The notes below the pieces were generated by a model. It did not search any database and was not told the origin of the DNA. It saw only the letters and a list, made by a program, of their open reading frames with translations. This document shows positions 34,166 to 41,642 of a stretch of DNA of 64,000 bases, in pieces. This DNA comes from an uncultured Campylobacter sp. (lineage in GTDB: Bacteria; Campylobacterota; Campylobacteria; Campylobacterales; Campylobacteraceae): assembly GCF_937959485.1 (NCBI RefSeq), contig NZ_CALGPY010000012.1, positions 124,001-188,000 of the forward strand, in the 5' to 3' direction. Made by a program: the position numbers and the translations under genes. The first letter of the stretch is position 1; each line of letters opens with the position of its first letter.

Positions 34166-35415
34166 ATCAAAATTTCGCCTTTCGCCTCTAAAAACGCTTC
34201 CTGCTCGAAGCCGAACTCGACTAGTAAATTTAAAGCGTTATCGATGCTAAGCTCGTCGAAGTGATGGTAGATATTGACCGCGGTTTTGGCGATCTTTAGC
34301 ATTGCATAGCGGGATTTGTTCTCAAAAGGCGCATCGTCGGGGACGTTTGAATACAGCGCGTCCTGCGCGACCTGCTCTAGCCCGAAATGCGCAAATAGCG
34401 CGTGCGAGACGCTTTCGCGGTTCGTGCCGCTAAATTCCATCTCCACGTCGGTAAAATCCTGCGGAAAGATCGAGCCCTTGATGGCGTGGTAAAATTCCTC
34501 CGCCTTGCCCGCCGCGCACACCTGCTCGTCGATAAAAACTCGCCCGAACTCCACTAAAATCACGCTTGAAAGGATGTTTTGCTCGATCTGCGGGTAGGAT
34601 TTGATCCACGAAAACATAAGCAGATTTCGCAGTAGCGAGACCTGCGTGAGCTTTTCGCGGTCGATGCGATACGCCTGCAGACTCGGCTTTAGCATCGCGT
34701 CAAATACGGCGAATAGAAAAAACGCCCGCATCTGCTCGCGCCCGTAAAGCTCGAACGCTCGCTGCAAATTTAGCGCTTTTAATGCCGCGGCGCCCTGCTC
34801 TTGTCCTTGCTCCTGCGCTCTTCCCCATTCTTGCTCCTGTTTTTGCTGCTGCGCTTGCCCCTGCTCCTGCTCTCGTTCTTGCTGTTGCGTTTGTGCAGCT
34901 CGCGTAGAGATACTCGAACCTAGCGCGCAATCGGCTTTCGCAGCGGCATGCTGATTTTGCCGCTGCGTATCGCTCGCGGCCTGCGAGGGGTTAAATTTAA
35001 AATTCTCGTCGCTGCAGTTCGCGTCGTTTGCGTCATTTGAATGATTAAATTTAAGACTATCGCCCTGCTCTGCTAAGTCTGCGCCCTTTTGCTCGCTCGA
35101 GGTACACTCGTTTTGCCGCCACTCGTCTGCGGCATCTTGTAAGCCGCATCCTATGGACTTCACAGGCTCCGCGCCTTGTAGATCGCACCGCCCGTTTGCG
35201 GCAGTAAAATTTTGCCTTGCAAGTCCTTCGGCGCTAAATTTAGACAAACCGCAAAAGGCTAAATCTAAAATTTTATCTGTGAGGGGAGCATTTTTTGAAA
35301 TTTGCAAAGCGAGCCTGGCGTCCGAAACATCCGCGTCAAACGATGCTAAAATTTTTAAAATTTCATCGCTAAAACCCGCGAGTGCGCCTATTTTTTGGGT
35401 TATAAATTTATTCAT
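34162..35415 (-). CDS. HDOD-like regulatory protein with long Gln/Glu-rich insert
   Basis: The C-terminal ~180 residues, including RAFELYGREQMRAFFLFAVF and IKSYPQIEQNILSSVILVEF, resemble the HDOD fold, a catalytically silent HD relative used in signalling; this assignment is by general pattern only. The N-terminal ~70 residues (KIGALAGFSDEILKILASFD) could start the same domain. Between them lies an insert of about 140 residues that is low-complexity and ends in a run of QEQ/EQGQ repeats. I start at ATG 35415 (MNKFITQKIGAL) rather than 11 codons upstream because the longer form lacks a ribosome site. It is coupled to rnr by a 4-base overlap. Confidence 0.6.
   Translation of the reverse strand: MNKFITQKIGALAGFSDEILKILASFDADVSDARLALQISKNAPLTDKILDLAFCGLSKFSAEGLARQNFTAANGRCDLQGAEPVKSIGCGLQDAADEWRQNECTSSEQKGADLAEQGDSLKFNHSNDANDANCSDENFKFNPSQAASDTQRQNQHAAAKADCALGSSISTRAAQTQQQEREQEQGQAQQQKQEQEWGRAQEQGQEQGAAALKALNLQRAFELYGREQMRAFFLFAVFDAMLKPSLQAYRIDREKLTQVSLLRNLLMFSWIKSYPQIEQNILSSVILVEFGRVFIDEQVCAAGKAEEFYHAIKGSIFPQDFTDVEMEFSGTNRESVSHALFAHFGLEQVAQDALYSNVPDDAPFENKSRYAMLKIAKTAVNIYHHFDELSIDNALNLLVEFGFEQEAFLEAKGEILI
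34791..34890. repeat. Degenerate short tandem repeat encoding Gln/Glu
   Basis: About 100 bases consist of degenerate CTGCTC/TTGCTCCTG-like units on the plus strand, read on the minus strand as EQEQ, QQQKQEQ and AQEQGQEQG. All changes preserve the frame. Triplet-type repeats like this can expand and contract without frameshift. Confidence 0.6.
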
Positions 35416-35637
35416 TTTGAAAAGCCGTTCAATATAAATTTCGCACAATCATATCAAATTTTAACTCAAATTGCAAAGCAAAACGCCACCGTTGCGTCCA
35501 AATTCCGCTTCGGCTCGCGGGCTTTTGAAGTGCTTTTTTGCGTTTGAAAATCGCAGATTAATCCGCCCGTTTATCGTGACGGCAAACCTAAAATTTCATC
35601 CGCTGTTTTATAAAATTTTAATCCCCTTTCGTATAGA

Positions 35638-36459
35638 ATGCATCGAAATTCCGTTTATAAAGAGCTTGATTTGGATAAATTTGAAGTCAGCACTGTGCCA
35701 AGAAAAGAAAGGACTAGGGACTACGACAAAGAGCCACTAGTTTTGCGGGATTATTCTGGCTTTCCTTTGATTTTACATTATCTGTTTATTTTGATATTTT
35801 GGATTACTGCTTCTGGATTTTGTATTAATTGCTTAGATGATTTTGAAAGCGGTATTTTAGATTTTGATGACACAAAACGAACGATAATAAAATTTGGCTT
35901 TGCAATAGTTGTATTTTTGATATTTGATTGTTTTAATATTATAAATTTAAAGAAAAAATATACCTATTTTTATAATTCAAAAGTTGCATATTATGATCAA
36001 AATTTTAAAGAAACTAGCAGTGAAGATATAATATTTAACAAAGACACAACTTTTAAGGCAATCTGGTTTTTAGATATGATATTTTCAACTATTTTTGGTA
36101 AGGTATTTTTAGTTAGTTTTTTCATAATTAGCTTTATTAAAGGAACTTTTGGCATATCTTTAATAGGTGTATTACTTTTAATATTTATATTATTGTTTGT
36201 GGAATTTTTAGAAATTATAGTTTTTTTGGTAATTTATAGATATGAAAATAAAAGTTTTAAAAATTTTTGGAAAATATTTCCAAAATTTCAAATAAATCTT
36301 GAATATATAAAAGAAATACACTGGTATGATTATAGCTGGGAGAATCAAGGACTTTATTCTATACATATATTTTCTTTCAATGAAAAAAATTACAATAAGG
36401 TAAGAGATTATATTTTTACGGTCTTTAATATAGATATAAATAAAAATTTAAGTAAATAA
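35638..36459 (+). CDS. RDYDKEP-family membrane protein, copy 1
   Basis: First of three paralogues in the AT-rich island. The 273-residue protein has an N-terminal cytoplasmic stretch with RTRDYDKEPLVLRDYSG (about residues 25-41), four or more hydrophobic segments, and a C-terminal soluble part ending with FNEKNYNKVRDYIFTVFNID. The latter aligns with the ends of the other two copies. ATG 35638 has a weak ribosome site; a GTG at 35695, closer to the motif, is an alternative. Base composition is visibly much more AT-rich than the flanking genes, indicating transfer. Downstream lies a toxin-start remnant. An immunity or accessory role for an RTX-like toxin is inference. Confidence 0.65.
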   Translation: MHRNSVYKELDLDKFEVSTVPRKERTRDYDKEPLVLRDYSGFPLILHYLFILIFWITASGFCINCLDDFESGILDFDDTKRTIIKFGFAIVVFLIFDCFNIINLKKKYTYFYNSKVAYYDQNFKETSSEDIIFNKDTTFKAIWFLDMIFSTIFGKVFLVSFFIISFIKGTFGISLIGVLLLIFILLFVEFLEIIVFLVIYRYENKSFKNFWKIFPKFQINLEYIKEIHWYDYSWENQGLYSIHIFSFNEKNYNKVRDYIFTVFNIDINKNLSK

Positions 36460-36484
36460 CATTTTTTTTGATAAAGAATAAAAA

Positions 36485-36610
36485 ATGAGAAAGTTTGAGG
36501 CGCTAAAAACATATGCAGGGCTAGCTTGGGCGGGGTATATGGGATTGAACAATTAACAAGCTGTGGTATAAAAAAGACTGCCATGGATTTTGGGTTTAAA
36601 TGAGGGCTAA
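36485..36610 (+). pseudogene. Remnant of the start region of the toxin-like gene, copy A
   Basis: A 23-codon open frame at 36485-36556 (MRKFEALKTYAGLAWAGYMG start) is followed, in a broken frame, by KRLPWILGLNEG and a stop at 36608-36610. The last part matches the end of the 30-codon remnant at 37547, and its downstream bases are nearly identical. I read it as decayed sequence left after loss of a toxin-like gene behind the first RDYDKEP gene. Confidence 0.4.
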
Positions 36611-36773
36611 TTCAGATCAAACAGATCCAAATATCAAATTTATAAATTTAAATTTACTTGTTGCTTGAATTTAAAAGCAATAGCAAGTTTAAATTTGTAA
36701 ATTTATAAAATCCAATATCGGTGATACTGATCGAGATTGAATTTAAAATGAAATTGTATAAAAAGGATGAAAG
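36571..36773 (+). repeat. Island repeat, copy A
   Basis: Shared with copy B from AAAAAGACTG onward and with copy C from AAATTTAAATTTACTTG onward. It contains a long imperfect inverted repeat (around 36640-36698) and a short stem near 36714-36730 (CAATATC facing GATACTG, with one G-U). Its end, with ATAAAAAGGAT, supplies the ribosome site of the second RDYDKEP gene, as copy C does for the third. Confidence 0.7.
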
Positions 36774-37511
36774 GTGGATAATGATGTTTTTAATAAAAAC
36801 AAGAATTTAAGGGATTATGACAAAGAGCCGTTGATTTTACGTGATTACAGTAGAGAAATATTGCTTCACGGTATTTTAAATTTAATATTTTTCTTTATTT
36901 CTTTGCTTTTTGTTTTTACGATACAGTACCACATCGAATTTGATAAATTTGACGAAATAATAAGAAAAATTTATATCTTATTTTTGATATTTATAGTGTT
37001 TTTATTTATTTCTTATGTAATAACTATTATTTCAAAAGAACGCTTTGTCTCACTTTCGTCTAATATGAGAGCAGTATATTACGATAGCGATTTGCAAATA
37101 CGAAAAATTCAGAGCTTATTGGGGAATAAAGAATTTTTATCGTTTTTATATTTCATACTTAGTAGCAAATTTATAACATTATATCCTATTTTAATTGCAT
37201 CAATAGGTGGATTTATATTTACTTTTGATAGCGAATTTATAATAAGTTTGCTTCTTTACGCTTTTGCTTTGTTTTTAGCGATTATATATGATATTTTATT
37301 TCGTATGTTACTTTATAAAAAATCAAATAAAAATTTGACAAATTTTTGGGAATATTCGCAAAAATTTGTAATTGATATAGGTTGGATAAGAGGTGTTCGT
37401 GTAATAATACAACAAGGGGCAACAATAGCTTTTTTTAATCAAAAAGACCACGATTTATTGAAAGAATATTTTCTTACACTTTTTCACATAAATTTAGATA
37501 AAGATATATAA
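36774..37511 (+). CDS. RDYDKEP-family membrane protein, copy 2
   Basis: Second paralogue, 245 residues. It starts at GTG 36774 after AAAAAGGATGAAAG. The N-terminus MDNDVFNKNKNLRDYDKEPL is almost the same as that of copy 3. Hydrophobic segments around residues 28-50, 58-80 and 120-175 indicate a membrane protein with a conserved C-terminal soluble segment, FFNQKDHDLLKEYFLTLFHI. A truncated toxin start (37547) follows 35 bases downstream, the same arrangement as copy 3 with the RTX-like gene. Strongly AT-rich. Immunity function is a hypothesis. Confidence 0.7.
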   Translation: MDNDVFNKNKNLRDYDKEPLILRDYSREILLHGILNLIFFFISLLFVFTIQYHIEFDKFDEIIRKIYILFLIFIVFLFISYVITIISKERFVSLSSNMRAVYYDSDLQIRKIQSLLGNKEFLSFLYFILSSKFITLYPILIASIGGFIFTFDSEFIISLLLYAFALFLAIIYDILFRMLLYKKSNKNLTNFWEYSQKFVIDIGWIRGVRVIIQQGATIAFFNQKDHDLLKEYFLTLFHINLDKDI

Positions 37512-37546
37512 AAGATATTAAAATTTTTCTAATAAGGAGACAAAAA

Positions 37547-37639
37547 ATGAGTAATTCAAGTAGAATTAACAAAGCAACAAACGAGTTGGATAAAGCAGAA
37601 AAAAGACTGCTGTATTCTTTGGGTTTAACTGAGGGCTAA
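37547..37639 (+). pseudogene. Truncated start of the RTX-like gene (30 codons)
   Basis: MSNSSRINKATNELDKAEKR followed by a short tail and TAA. The segment LDKAEK and spacing match the start of the RTX-like protein at 39831 (KARVALDKAEKN). A good ribosome site AAGGAGACAAA is retained. The frame stops just before the region nearly identical to repeat copy A. It therefore looks like a toxin gene cut down by recombination in the repeats, though expression as a short peptide cannot be excluded. Confidence 0.55.
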
Positions 37640-37800
37640 TTCAGATCAAACAGATCCAAATATCAAATTTGCAAATTTAAATTTACTAATTGTGTGAATT
37701 TGTAAAGTAAGTTTAAATTTGTAAATTTAATAAATTCAGTATCAGCGATACTGACCGAGTTTAAATTCGCAAGTTAAACTTTAAATTTGAAAGGAAAAAT
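37600..37800 (+). repeat. Island repeat, copy B
   Basis: The first part is nearly identical to copy A, including a 31-base identical stretch starting TTCAGATCAAACAGATCC. The short stem is perfect here: CAGTATC and GATACTG around AGC (37737-37753). The end differs from copies A and C and leads into a different gene. Confidence 0.7.
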
Positions 37801-38721
37801 ATGAAAAAATTATTTAAAATTTTATTTATAATCTTTATTTTATTTATTTTGTGTCTTATTATTTCATTTGCTTATCAACTTTATAAAGACGACAAAAGGC
37901 ATACTGCCGAATTAGAAGCTATGTTTGACAAATACGATAAAGTAAAATATTTGGAAAACATGATAGATTTTAAAACAGCAACCGAGCATGAAAAAATTAA
38001 TTTTTACATAAAAGATTTTCTACAAAAAATTCACTATTTAGACAATTATCCAGCAAAAGATATAAAAAAGATGAAAAATATCCATAGAGATATAAATGAC
38101 TTTGCTGAAACAAGATTTTATATTTGCAATGGAGACAAATACCCTGATGACAAATGCGAATTTTTCAAGCTTGATAAAAGATTAAATTTAGAATATTTAC
38201 TAAATTTAGGTTCTAAAATTTGTAATGCCGACACGCCTATACAAAGCGCACAAGAGATAATTGATAATGATGAAATTTTAAAAATAGAACCTTTTTATCC
38301 GTTCAATGAAAAATACATTATTGATGAAAATGGTAAATTTTTGGAAAATTTCGTTTATATTGGCGAAAATAAGCATATACTTTTTTCAGATTTTGTATTT
38401 ATAAATAAAAAAGTCTTAAAATATCACGATACAAAAAACGACATAGTCATTGTATCAAATATTATGTTTTCTTGGCTTTTAGCAAATGCTATTGTCAATA
38501 AAGAAATATCAGAATTTTGCGTTACCCATAATCTACTGACAACGAACAAAAAAAGATTTTTTGAAAAAACACATGGGAGAGAATATTATTTTAAATATAT
38601 TCCTGCCAATAGACCTACACTCCAAAATATCGTTTTTAATGATTTTTCATATAATGGCGATTACTATTATAATGCGATTTTAGAGCAATACCAAACTTTA
38701 AAAAAACAACAATTTCAATAA
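37801..38721 (+). CDS. Single-pass membrane or exported protein, unknown
   Basis: A 306-residue AT-rich gene product. Residues 1-27 are a basic start plus hydrophobic helix (signal anchor or signal peptide, LFKILFIIFILFILCLIISF). The remainder is hydrophilic with several Tyr/Phe and four Cys (two in the YICNGDKYPDDKCEFF segment). It shares no motif with the RDYDKEP family. Position between repeat B and the FrpC-like fragment suggests a cargo or immunity gene of the same island; that is inference. ATG follows GAAAGGAAAAAT. Confidence 0.6.
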   Translation: MKKLFKILFIIFILFILCLIISFAYQLYKDDKRHTAELEAMFDKYDKVKYLENMIDFKTATEHEKINFYIKDFLQKIHYLDNYPAKDIKKMKNIHRDINDFAETRFYICNGDKYPDDKCEFFKLDKRLNLEYLLNLGSKICNADTPIQSAQEIIDNDEILKIEPFYPFNEKYIIDENGKFLENFVYIGENKHILFSDFVFINKKVLKYHDTKNDIVIVSNIMFSWLLANAIVNKEISEFCVTHNLLTTNKKRFFEKTHGREYYFKYIPANRPTLQNIVFNDFSYNGDYYYNAILEQYQTLKKQQFQ

Positions 38722-38747
38722 AAATCTAAATTTACAAGGAGACGGCA

Positions 38748-39023
38748 ATGCCAAAAATTGATTTAAACGGTGGTGGAGTAAAAACAATATCAAGAAAAAA
38801 CAGTAAAACATACTTTGACCTGGATAATAACAAATTCGCAGAAAATACCTCTTGGATAGACAAAAATGACGGAATTTTAATCAATAAAACCTTAATCACA
38901 AATAGCATAACAAACGGAAGCGAACTATTTGGAAATCATACTTTACTAAGAGATGGAAGTTTGGCTAATAACGGCTTTGAGGCCCTAAAAGAATTTGCAA
39001 ATTTAAATTTACTTGTTGCTTGA
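38748..39023 (+). CDS. FrpC-like (RTX-associated) toxin module fragment
   Basis: A 91-residue open frame that looks cut from a larger protein. TYFDLDNNKFAENTSWIDKN and GSELFGNHTLLRDGSLANNG followed by FEALKEF match the pattern found in iron-regulated FrpC/RTX-type proteins, where DLNGDG-type sequences bind calcium. Here DLNGGG replaces DLNGDG, so the binding site may be impaired. An AAGGAGACGGC ribosome site precedes ATG. The last 10 codons and the stop lie in repeat copy C. It may be a remnant, or a spare cassette awaiting recombination. Confidence 0.6.
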   Translation: MPKIDLNGGGVKTISRKNSKTYFDLDNNKFAENTSWIDKNDGILINKTLITNSITNGSELFGNHTLLRDGSLANNGFEALKEFANLNLLVA

Positions 39024-39129
39024 ATTTAAAAGCAATAGCGAGTTTAAATTTGTAAATTCATAAAATTCAGTATCAAACGATACTGACCGAGATTGAATTT
39101 ACTAGGAAATTTTATAAAAAGGATCAAAT
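38991..39129 (+). repeat. Island repeat, copy C
   Basis: Matches copy A closely from AAATTTAAATTTACTTG to the ribosome site of the following RDYDKEP gene. It has a long imperfect inverted repeat (38991-39060) and the short stem CAGTATC / GATACTG around AAAC (39068-39085). Loops differ between copies while the stem is kept. Confidence 0.7.
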
Positions 39130-39834
39130 TTGGTAAACGATGTTTTTAATAAAAACAAAAATTTAAGGGATTATGATAAAGAGCCGATTATTATAAAAGA
39201 TTACAAACCACAAGTAAATTTGATTGGTATATTTTTAATGATTTTAGCTTTTGTTATTTTGTGTATCGCAAAACCAGAAAAAGTCAATGGTTTTACGATT
39301 TTATCTCTTATGGTAGCAATTCCTTACATTATGAAATTTTTGGGCAAAAATTATTTTATTCTGAAAAATGAAATGATAAGCCAAATTAAAAATGATAAAT
39401 CTTTTGATTTTATGCAAGTAAAAAATATTAAAAATGTTAAATTCAGCGTTGATTTTAGAGATGGAAGCGAACAAATTTCACTAGTTGCCAAAATTTTACT
39501 TTTGATTATTATTTCTACATACATATACGCAATTTTTGCATTTAATGAGCCTATTATTTTGTTTTTTATTTTTGCACTTATCGTTGTATTTTATGCAATT
39601 CCAAAAATCATAACTCATACAATAAATGGTGGCAAAATCAATGATAGCGTTTATGATTGTCTTACCATTTACAGCAAAAATGGAAAAGTGATGAATATTA
39701 TGATTTGCAACGACAAAGAATTTAAAGAATTTAAAAAATACTTTTTAGAAAATGTGAAATTAAATATTTCAAATGCTAAAACTAGCTTTGGAATTTTTGA
39801 TAAAAATTTTTATAACACAAGGAGCGAACGATGA
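39130..39834 (+). CDS. RDYDKEP-family membrane protein, copy 3
   Basis: Third paralogue, 234 residues, from TTG 39130 with AAAAAGGAT upstream. MVNDVFNKNKNLRDYDKEPI is followed by IKDYK, then two hydrophobic segments (residues ~28-65), a soluble segment and two more hydrophobic segments (~115-160). The C-terminal block CNDKEFKEFKKYFLENVKLN matches the ends of copies 1 and 2. The stop overlaps the start of the RTX-like gene by 4 bases, showing that the two are translated together. This coupling is the main reason to suspect a toxin-partner role. Confidence 0.72.
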   Translation: MVNDVFNKNKNLRDYDKEPIIIKDYKPQVNLIGIFLMILAFVILCIAKPEKVNGFTILSLMVAIPYIMKFLGKNYFILKNEMISQIKNDKSFDFMQVKNIKNVKFSVDFRDGSEQISLVAKILLLIIISTYIYAIFAFNEPIILFFIFALIVVFYAIPKIITHTINGGKINDSVYDCLTIYSKNGKVMNIMICNDKEFKEFKKYFLENVKLNISNAKTSFGIFDKNFYNTRSER

Positions 39835-40937
39835 ATTCAACAGGTAGCAGAGAAGCGAAAGCAAGAGTTGCTTTGGATAAAGCTGAAAAAAATATTATTG
39901 AAAAATTTACTAAATTCAATCTTTCTGAAAATAGTAAAGATAATTTAAAAAATATTCGTAAAATGTGGAATAGTGCAAGCAGTGGTTATAGTATTGCTGA
40001 AAATTTCACTGATATACCCGAGAAAATTTTAAAAAGCAAAGCTAGGGCTATTGTTTTGTTTGTAGAAACCGCAGCAGGAAATGTGTTAATTGATAGCACT
40101 ATGGGTGAAAGTAAAATGAAACAAATGGTTGGGGCGTTAGGAGATGCAATTATTGCTGGTGCGGCATTATTGACACCGCAAGGTTGGATAATTACTGGTG
40201 TAAATTTGGCATTATCTCTTGTTGATTGGGATTTGGGAAGTATATTTAAGAAAATATATGGAGAAGATAACGATAATATAAATATTACTTCAAATGGCTT
40301 TATAGAAGTTAGGAATAATGATGGTTCTATTTATACAAGACCATTATCGACACAAGCTAGAAAAATTTTAAACATTAATGGTGAGCCAAGTGGTTCTATA
40401 TTTGGCGACAGGAAAGGCGATGTATTGTTCGGCAGTAGTGGAGATAACTTGCTTCAAGGTAGAAATAGCGATGATTTGCTTCTTGGGGGAGCCGGCTATG
40501 ATACATACTTTACCGACGGCAAAGACACCATAAAAGACTCTGACGGCAAAGGACAAGTATATTTTTATGGTCGCAAACTAACAGACGGCACTCAAGTAGA
40601 AAAAGGTTCAAACATATATAAAACAAAAGACAATATAAAATATGAACTAATTGATAATAAGCTTATAGTGAATGATAGCCTTATTATAGAAGACTTTAAT
40701 CCATACCAAGAGTGTCTTGACATAACCCTACACAAAGCAGATGAGATAGCTGTAAATGTATCAAATGCAAATGCGGTAGAAAAAGCAGGAAAGATGAATT
40801 TTACAATCTCGCTTAGTAGAGAGTTAAAAGAAGGTGAATTCGTAAAAGTAACCATACCTGCCATAAACGGCAATGAAGCAAAAACTTATATGTTTATGCA
40901 CCATAGCAACCCAAACTATACGCTAGGAGCAGCATAG
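39831..40937 (+). CDS. RTX-type (calcium-binding repeat) toxin-like protein, apparently short
   Basis: A 368-residue protein. Residues 1-60 are charged and helical (ALDKAEKNIIEKFTKFNLSE). A hydrophobic region at about 100-135 includes IIAGAALLTPQGWIITGVNL. Around residues 185-225 are RTX nonapeptide-type repeats, GDRKGDVLFGSSGDNLLQGR and SDDLLLGGAGYDTY. Next comes a typical post-RTX beta region (GKDTIKDSDGKGQVYFYGRK), and a short C-terminal segment with SLSRELKEGEFVKVTIPAI. Full RTX/FrpC-like toxins of this kind are much longer, so it is probably truncated or a minimal orphan. No type I secretion genes are present. It converges on and overlaps the next gene's end by 22 bases. Confidence 0.75.
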   Translation: MNSTGSREAKARVALDKAEKNIIEKFTKFNLSENSKDNLKNIRKMWNSASSGYSIAENFTDIPEKILKSKARAIVLFVETAAGNVLIDSTMGESKMKQMVGALGDAIIAGAALLTPQGWIITGVNLALSLVDWDLGSIFKKIYGEDNDNINITSNGFIEVRNNDGSIYTRPLSTQARKILNINGEPSGSIFGDRKGDVLFGSSGDNLLQGRNSDDLLLGGAGYDTYFTDGKDTIKDSDGKGQVYFYGRKLTDGTQVEKGSNIYKTKDNIKYELIDNKLIVNDSLIIEDFNPYQECLDITLHKADEIAVNVSNANAVEKAGKMNFTISLSRELKEGEFVKVTIPAINGNEAKTYMFMHHSNPNYTLGAA

Positions 40938-41239
40938 AGCATGTATTTACTGGTAGCACAAATTATGAATATTAACAATATTCTAGCCCCTTCGAATGTT
41001 ATTTCGTCGGCATTGCCTAGAGCCTTAATTAGCTTGCCGCCTTGCGTATAGTGATAGTGTCTATGCATTTTAACCGTTCCGCCTCTGGCCGGTGAGCTAT
41101 AAAATTTAACGGCTATAAAATCATCTAAGACTTCGACCATAGTGCGCTTATGTTGCGGCAAGATAAAATTCCTGACTACTTTGTCAGGATCTGATTTAAA
41201 AATTGGATTATCCTTAATTTTGGTAAAAACTTCTGCCAT
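40916..41239 (-). CDS. Small hypothetical protein, C-terminus possibly altered at island boundary
   Basis: A 107-residue protein with no known family. The first ~88 residues are soluble, with a His/Tyr-rich segment (KMHRHYHYTQGGKLIKALGN). The last ~19 residues turn hydrophobic (LIFIICATSKYMLYAAPSV) and are encoded at the end of the AT-rich island, overlapping the convergent RTX-like gene. This suggests the original 3' end was replaced when the island arrived or was deleted. A TATAAT at 41271-41276 and an AAAGGAAGAAAG ribosome site on the minus strand support expression. Confidence 0.5.
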   Translation of the reverse strand: MAEVFTKIKDNPIFKSDPDKVVRNFILPQHKRTMVEVLDDFIAVKFYSSPARGGTVKMHRHYHYTQGGKLIKALGNADEITFEGARILLIFIICATSKYMLYAAPSV

Positions 41240-41270
41240 CTTTCTTCCTTTGTATAGTAATTTTAGGCAG

Positions 41271-41276
41271 ATTATA
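41271..41276 (-). promoter_or_regulatory. -10 box for gene at 40916-41239
   Basis: Read on the minus strand this is a perfect TATAAT, 31 bases before the ATG at 41239. Confidence 0.5.
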
Positions 41277-41313
41277 GAATTTCCTCAAAGGATTAACAAG
41301 GCAGGAGCGCAGA

Positions 41314-41352
41314 AAAAACTACTATACAATTTTTTAATATATAGTAGTTTTT
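41314..41352 (-). terminator. Bidirectional-looking terminator hairpin
   Basis: A perfect 13-base inverted repeat (AAAAACTACTATA at 41314-41326 and its complement at 41340-41352) with a 13-base loop. On the minus strand the second arm ends in six T residues. It lies downstream of the tRNA-Leu gene and upstream of the promoter for the next minus-strand gene, the right place to end tRNA transcription. Confidence 0.65.
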
Positions 41353-41488
41353 CTTAAAATATATGTATCAATCGGTAGTTTCAAGTATTAGGAATTTTTT
41401 AAGACTAATTTTAAAATTCCCAAAAATAGGGCTTAAAAAATTATTTAAAAATTCAAAAAACAAAAAAATAGGGGAAAATTTTGATAGA

Positions 41489-41573
41489 TGGTGCGACCGA
41501 CGAGATTTGAACTCGTACACCTTGCGGCACTACCCCCTCAAGATAGCGTGTCTACCAATTCCACCACGGTCGC
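41489..41573 (-). tRNA. tRNA-Leu (anticodon GAG)
   Basis: An 85-base minus-strand tRNA that begins GCGACCGTGGTGGAATTGG and ends with GGTCGCACCA, with CCA encoded. The acceptor stem pairs GCGACCG with CGGTCGC. The anticodon loop TTGAGGG, closed by CTATC/GGTAG, places GAG at 34-36, reading CUC and CUU leucine codons. A long variable arm (GTGCCGCAAGGTGT region) fits a class II tRNA, and GTTCAAATC is the T loop. It flanks the AT-rich island, and tRNA genes often serve as integration sites, but no repeated tRNA end was seen. Confidence 0.93.
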
Positions 41574-41642
41574 ATAAATTTTAAAGCTTAATCTCAAGCC
41601 TTGAATTATATAAGTTTGAAGCCCGATTTCTCGGACTTTTGA

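Noticed and set aside
35471..35740. Open frame at the left edge of the AT-rich island
   Set aside because: Overlaps the start of the first RDYDKEP gene in another frame and has no ribosome site or known content.
36571..39129. CRISPR-like array from the three island repeats
   Set aside because: Repeats are long, diverged and separated by whole genes, with no spacer-sized units and no cas genes.
41489..41573. tRNA-Leu as attachment site for the AT-rich island
   Set aside because: No duplicated tRNA 3' end and no integrase were found near either edge of the island.
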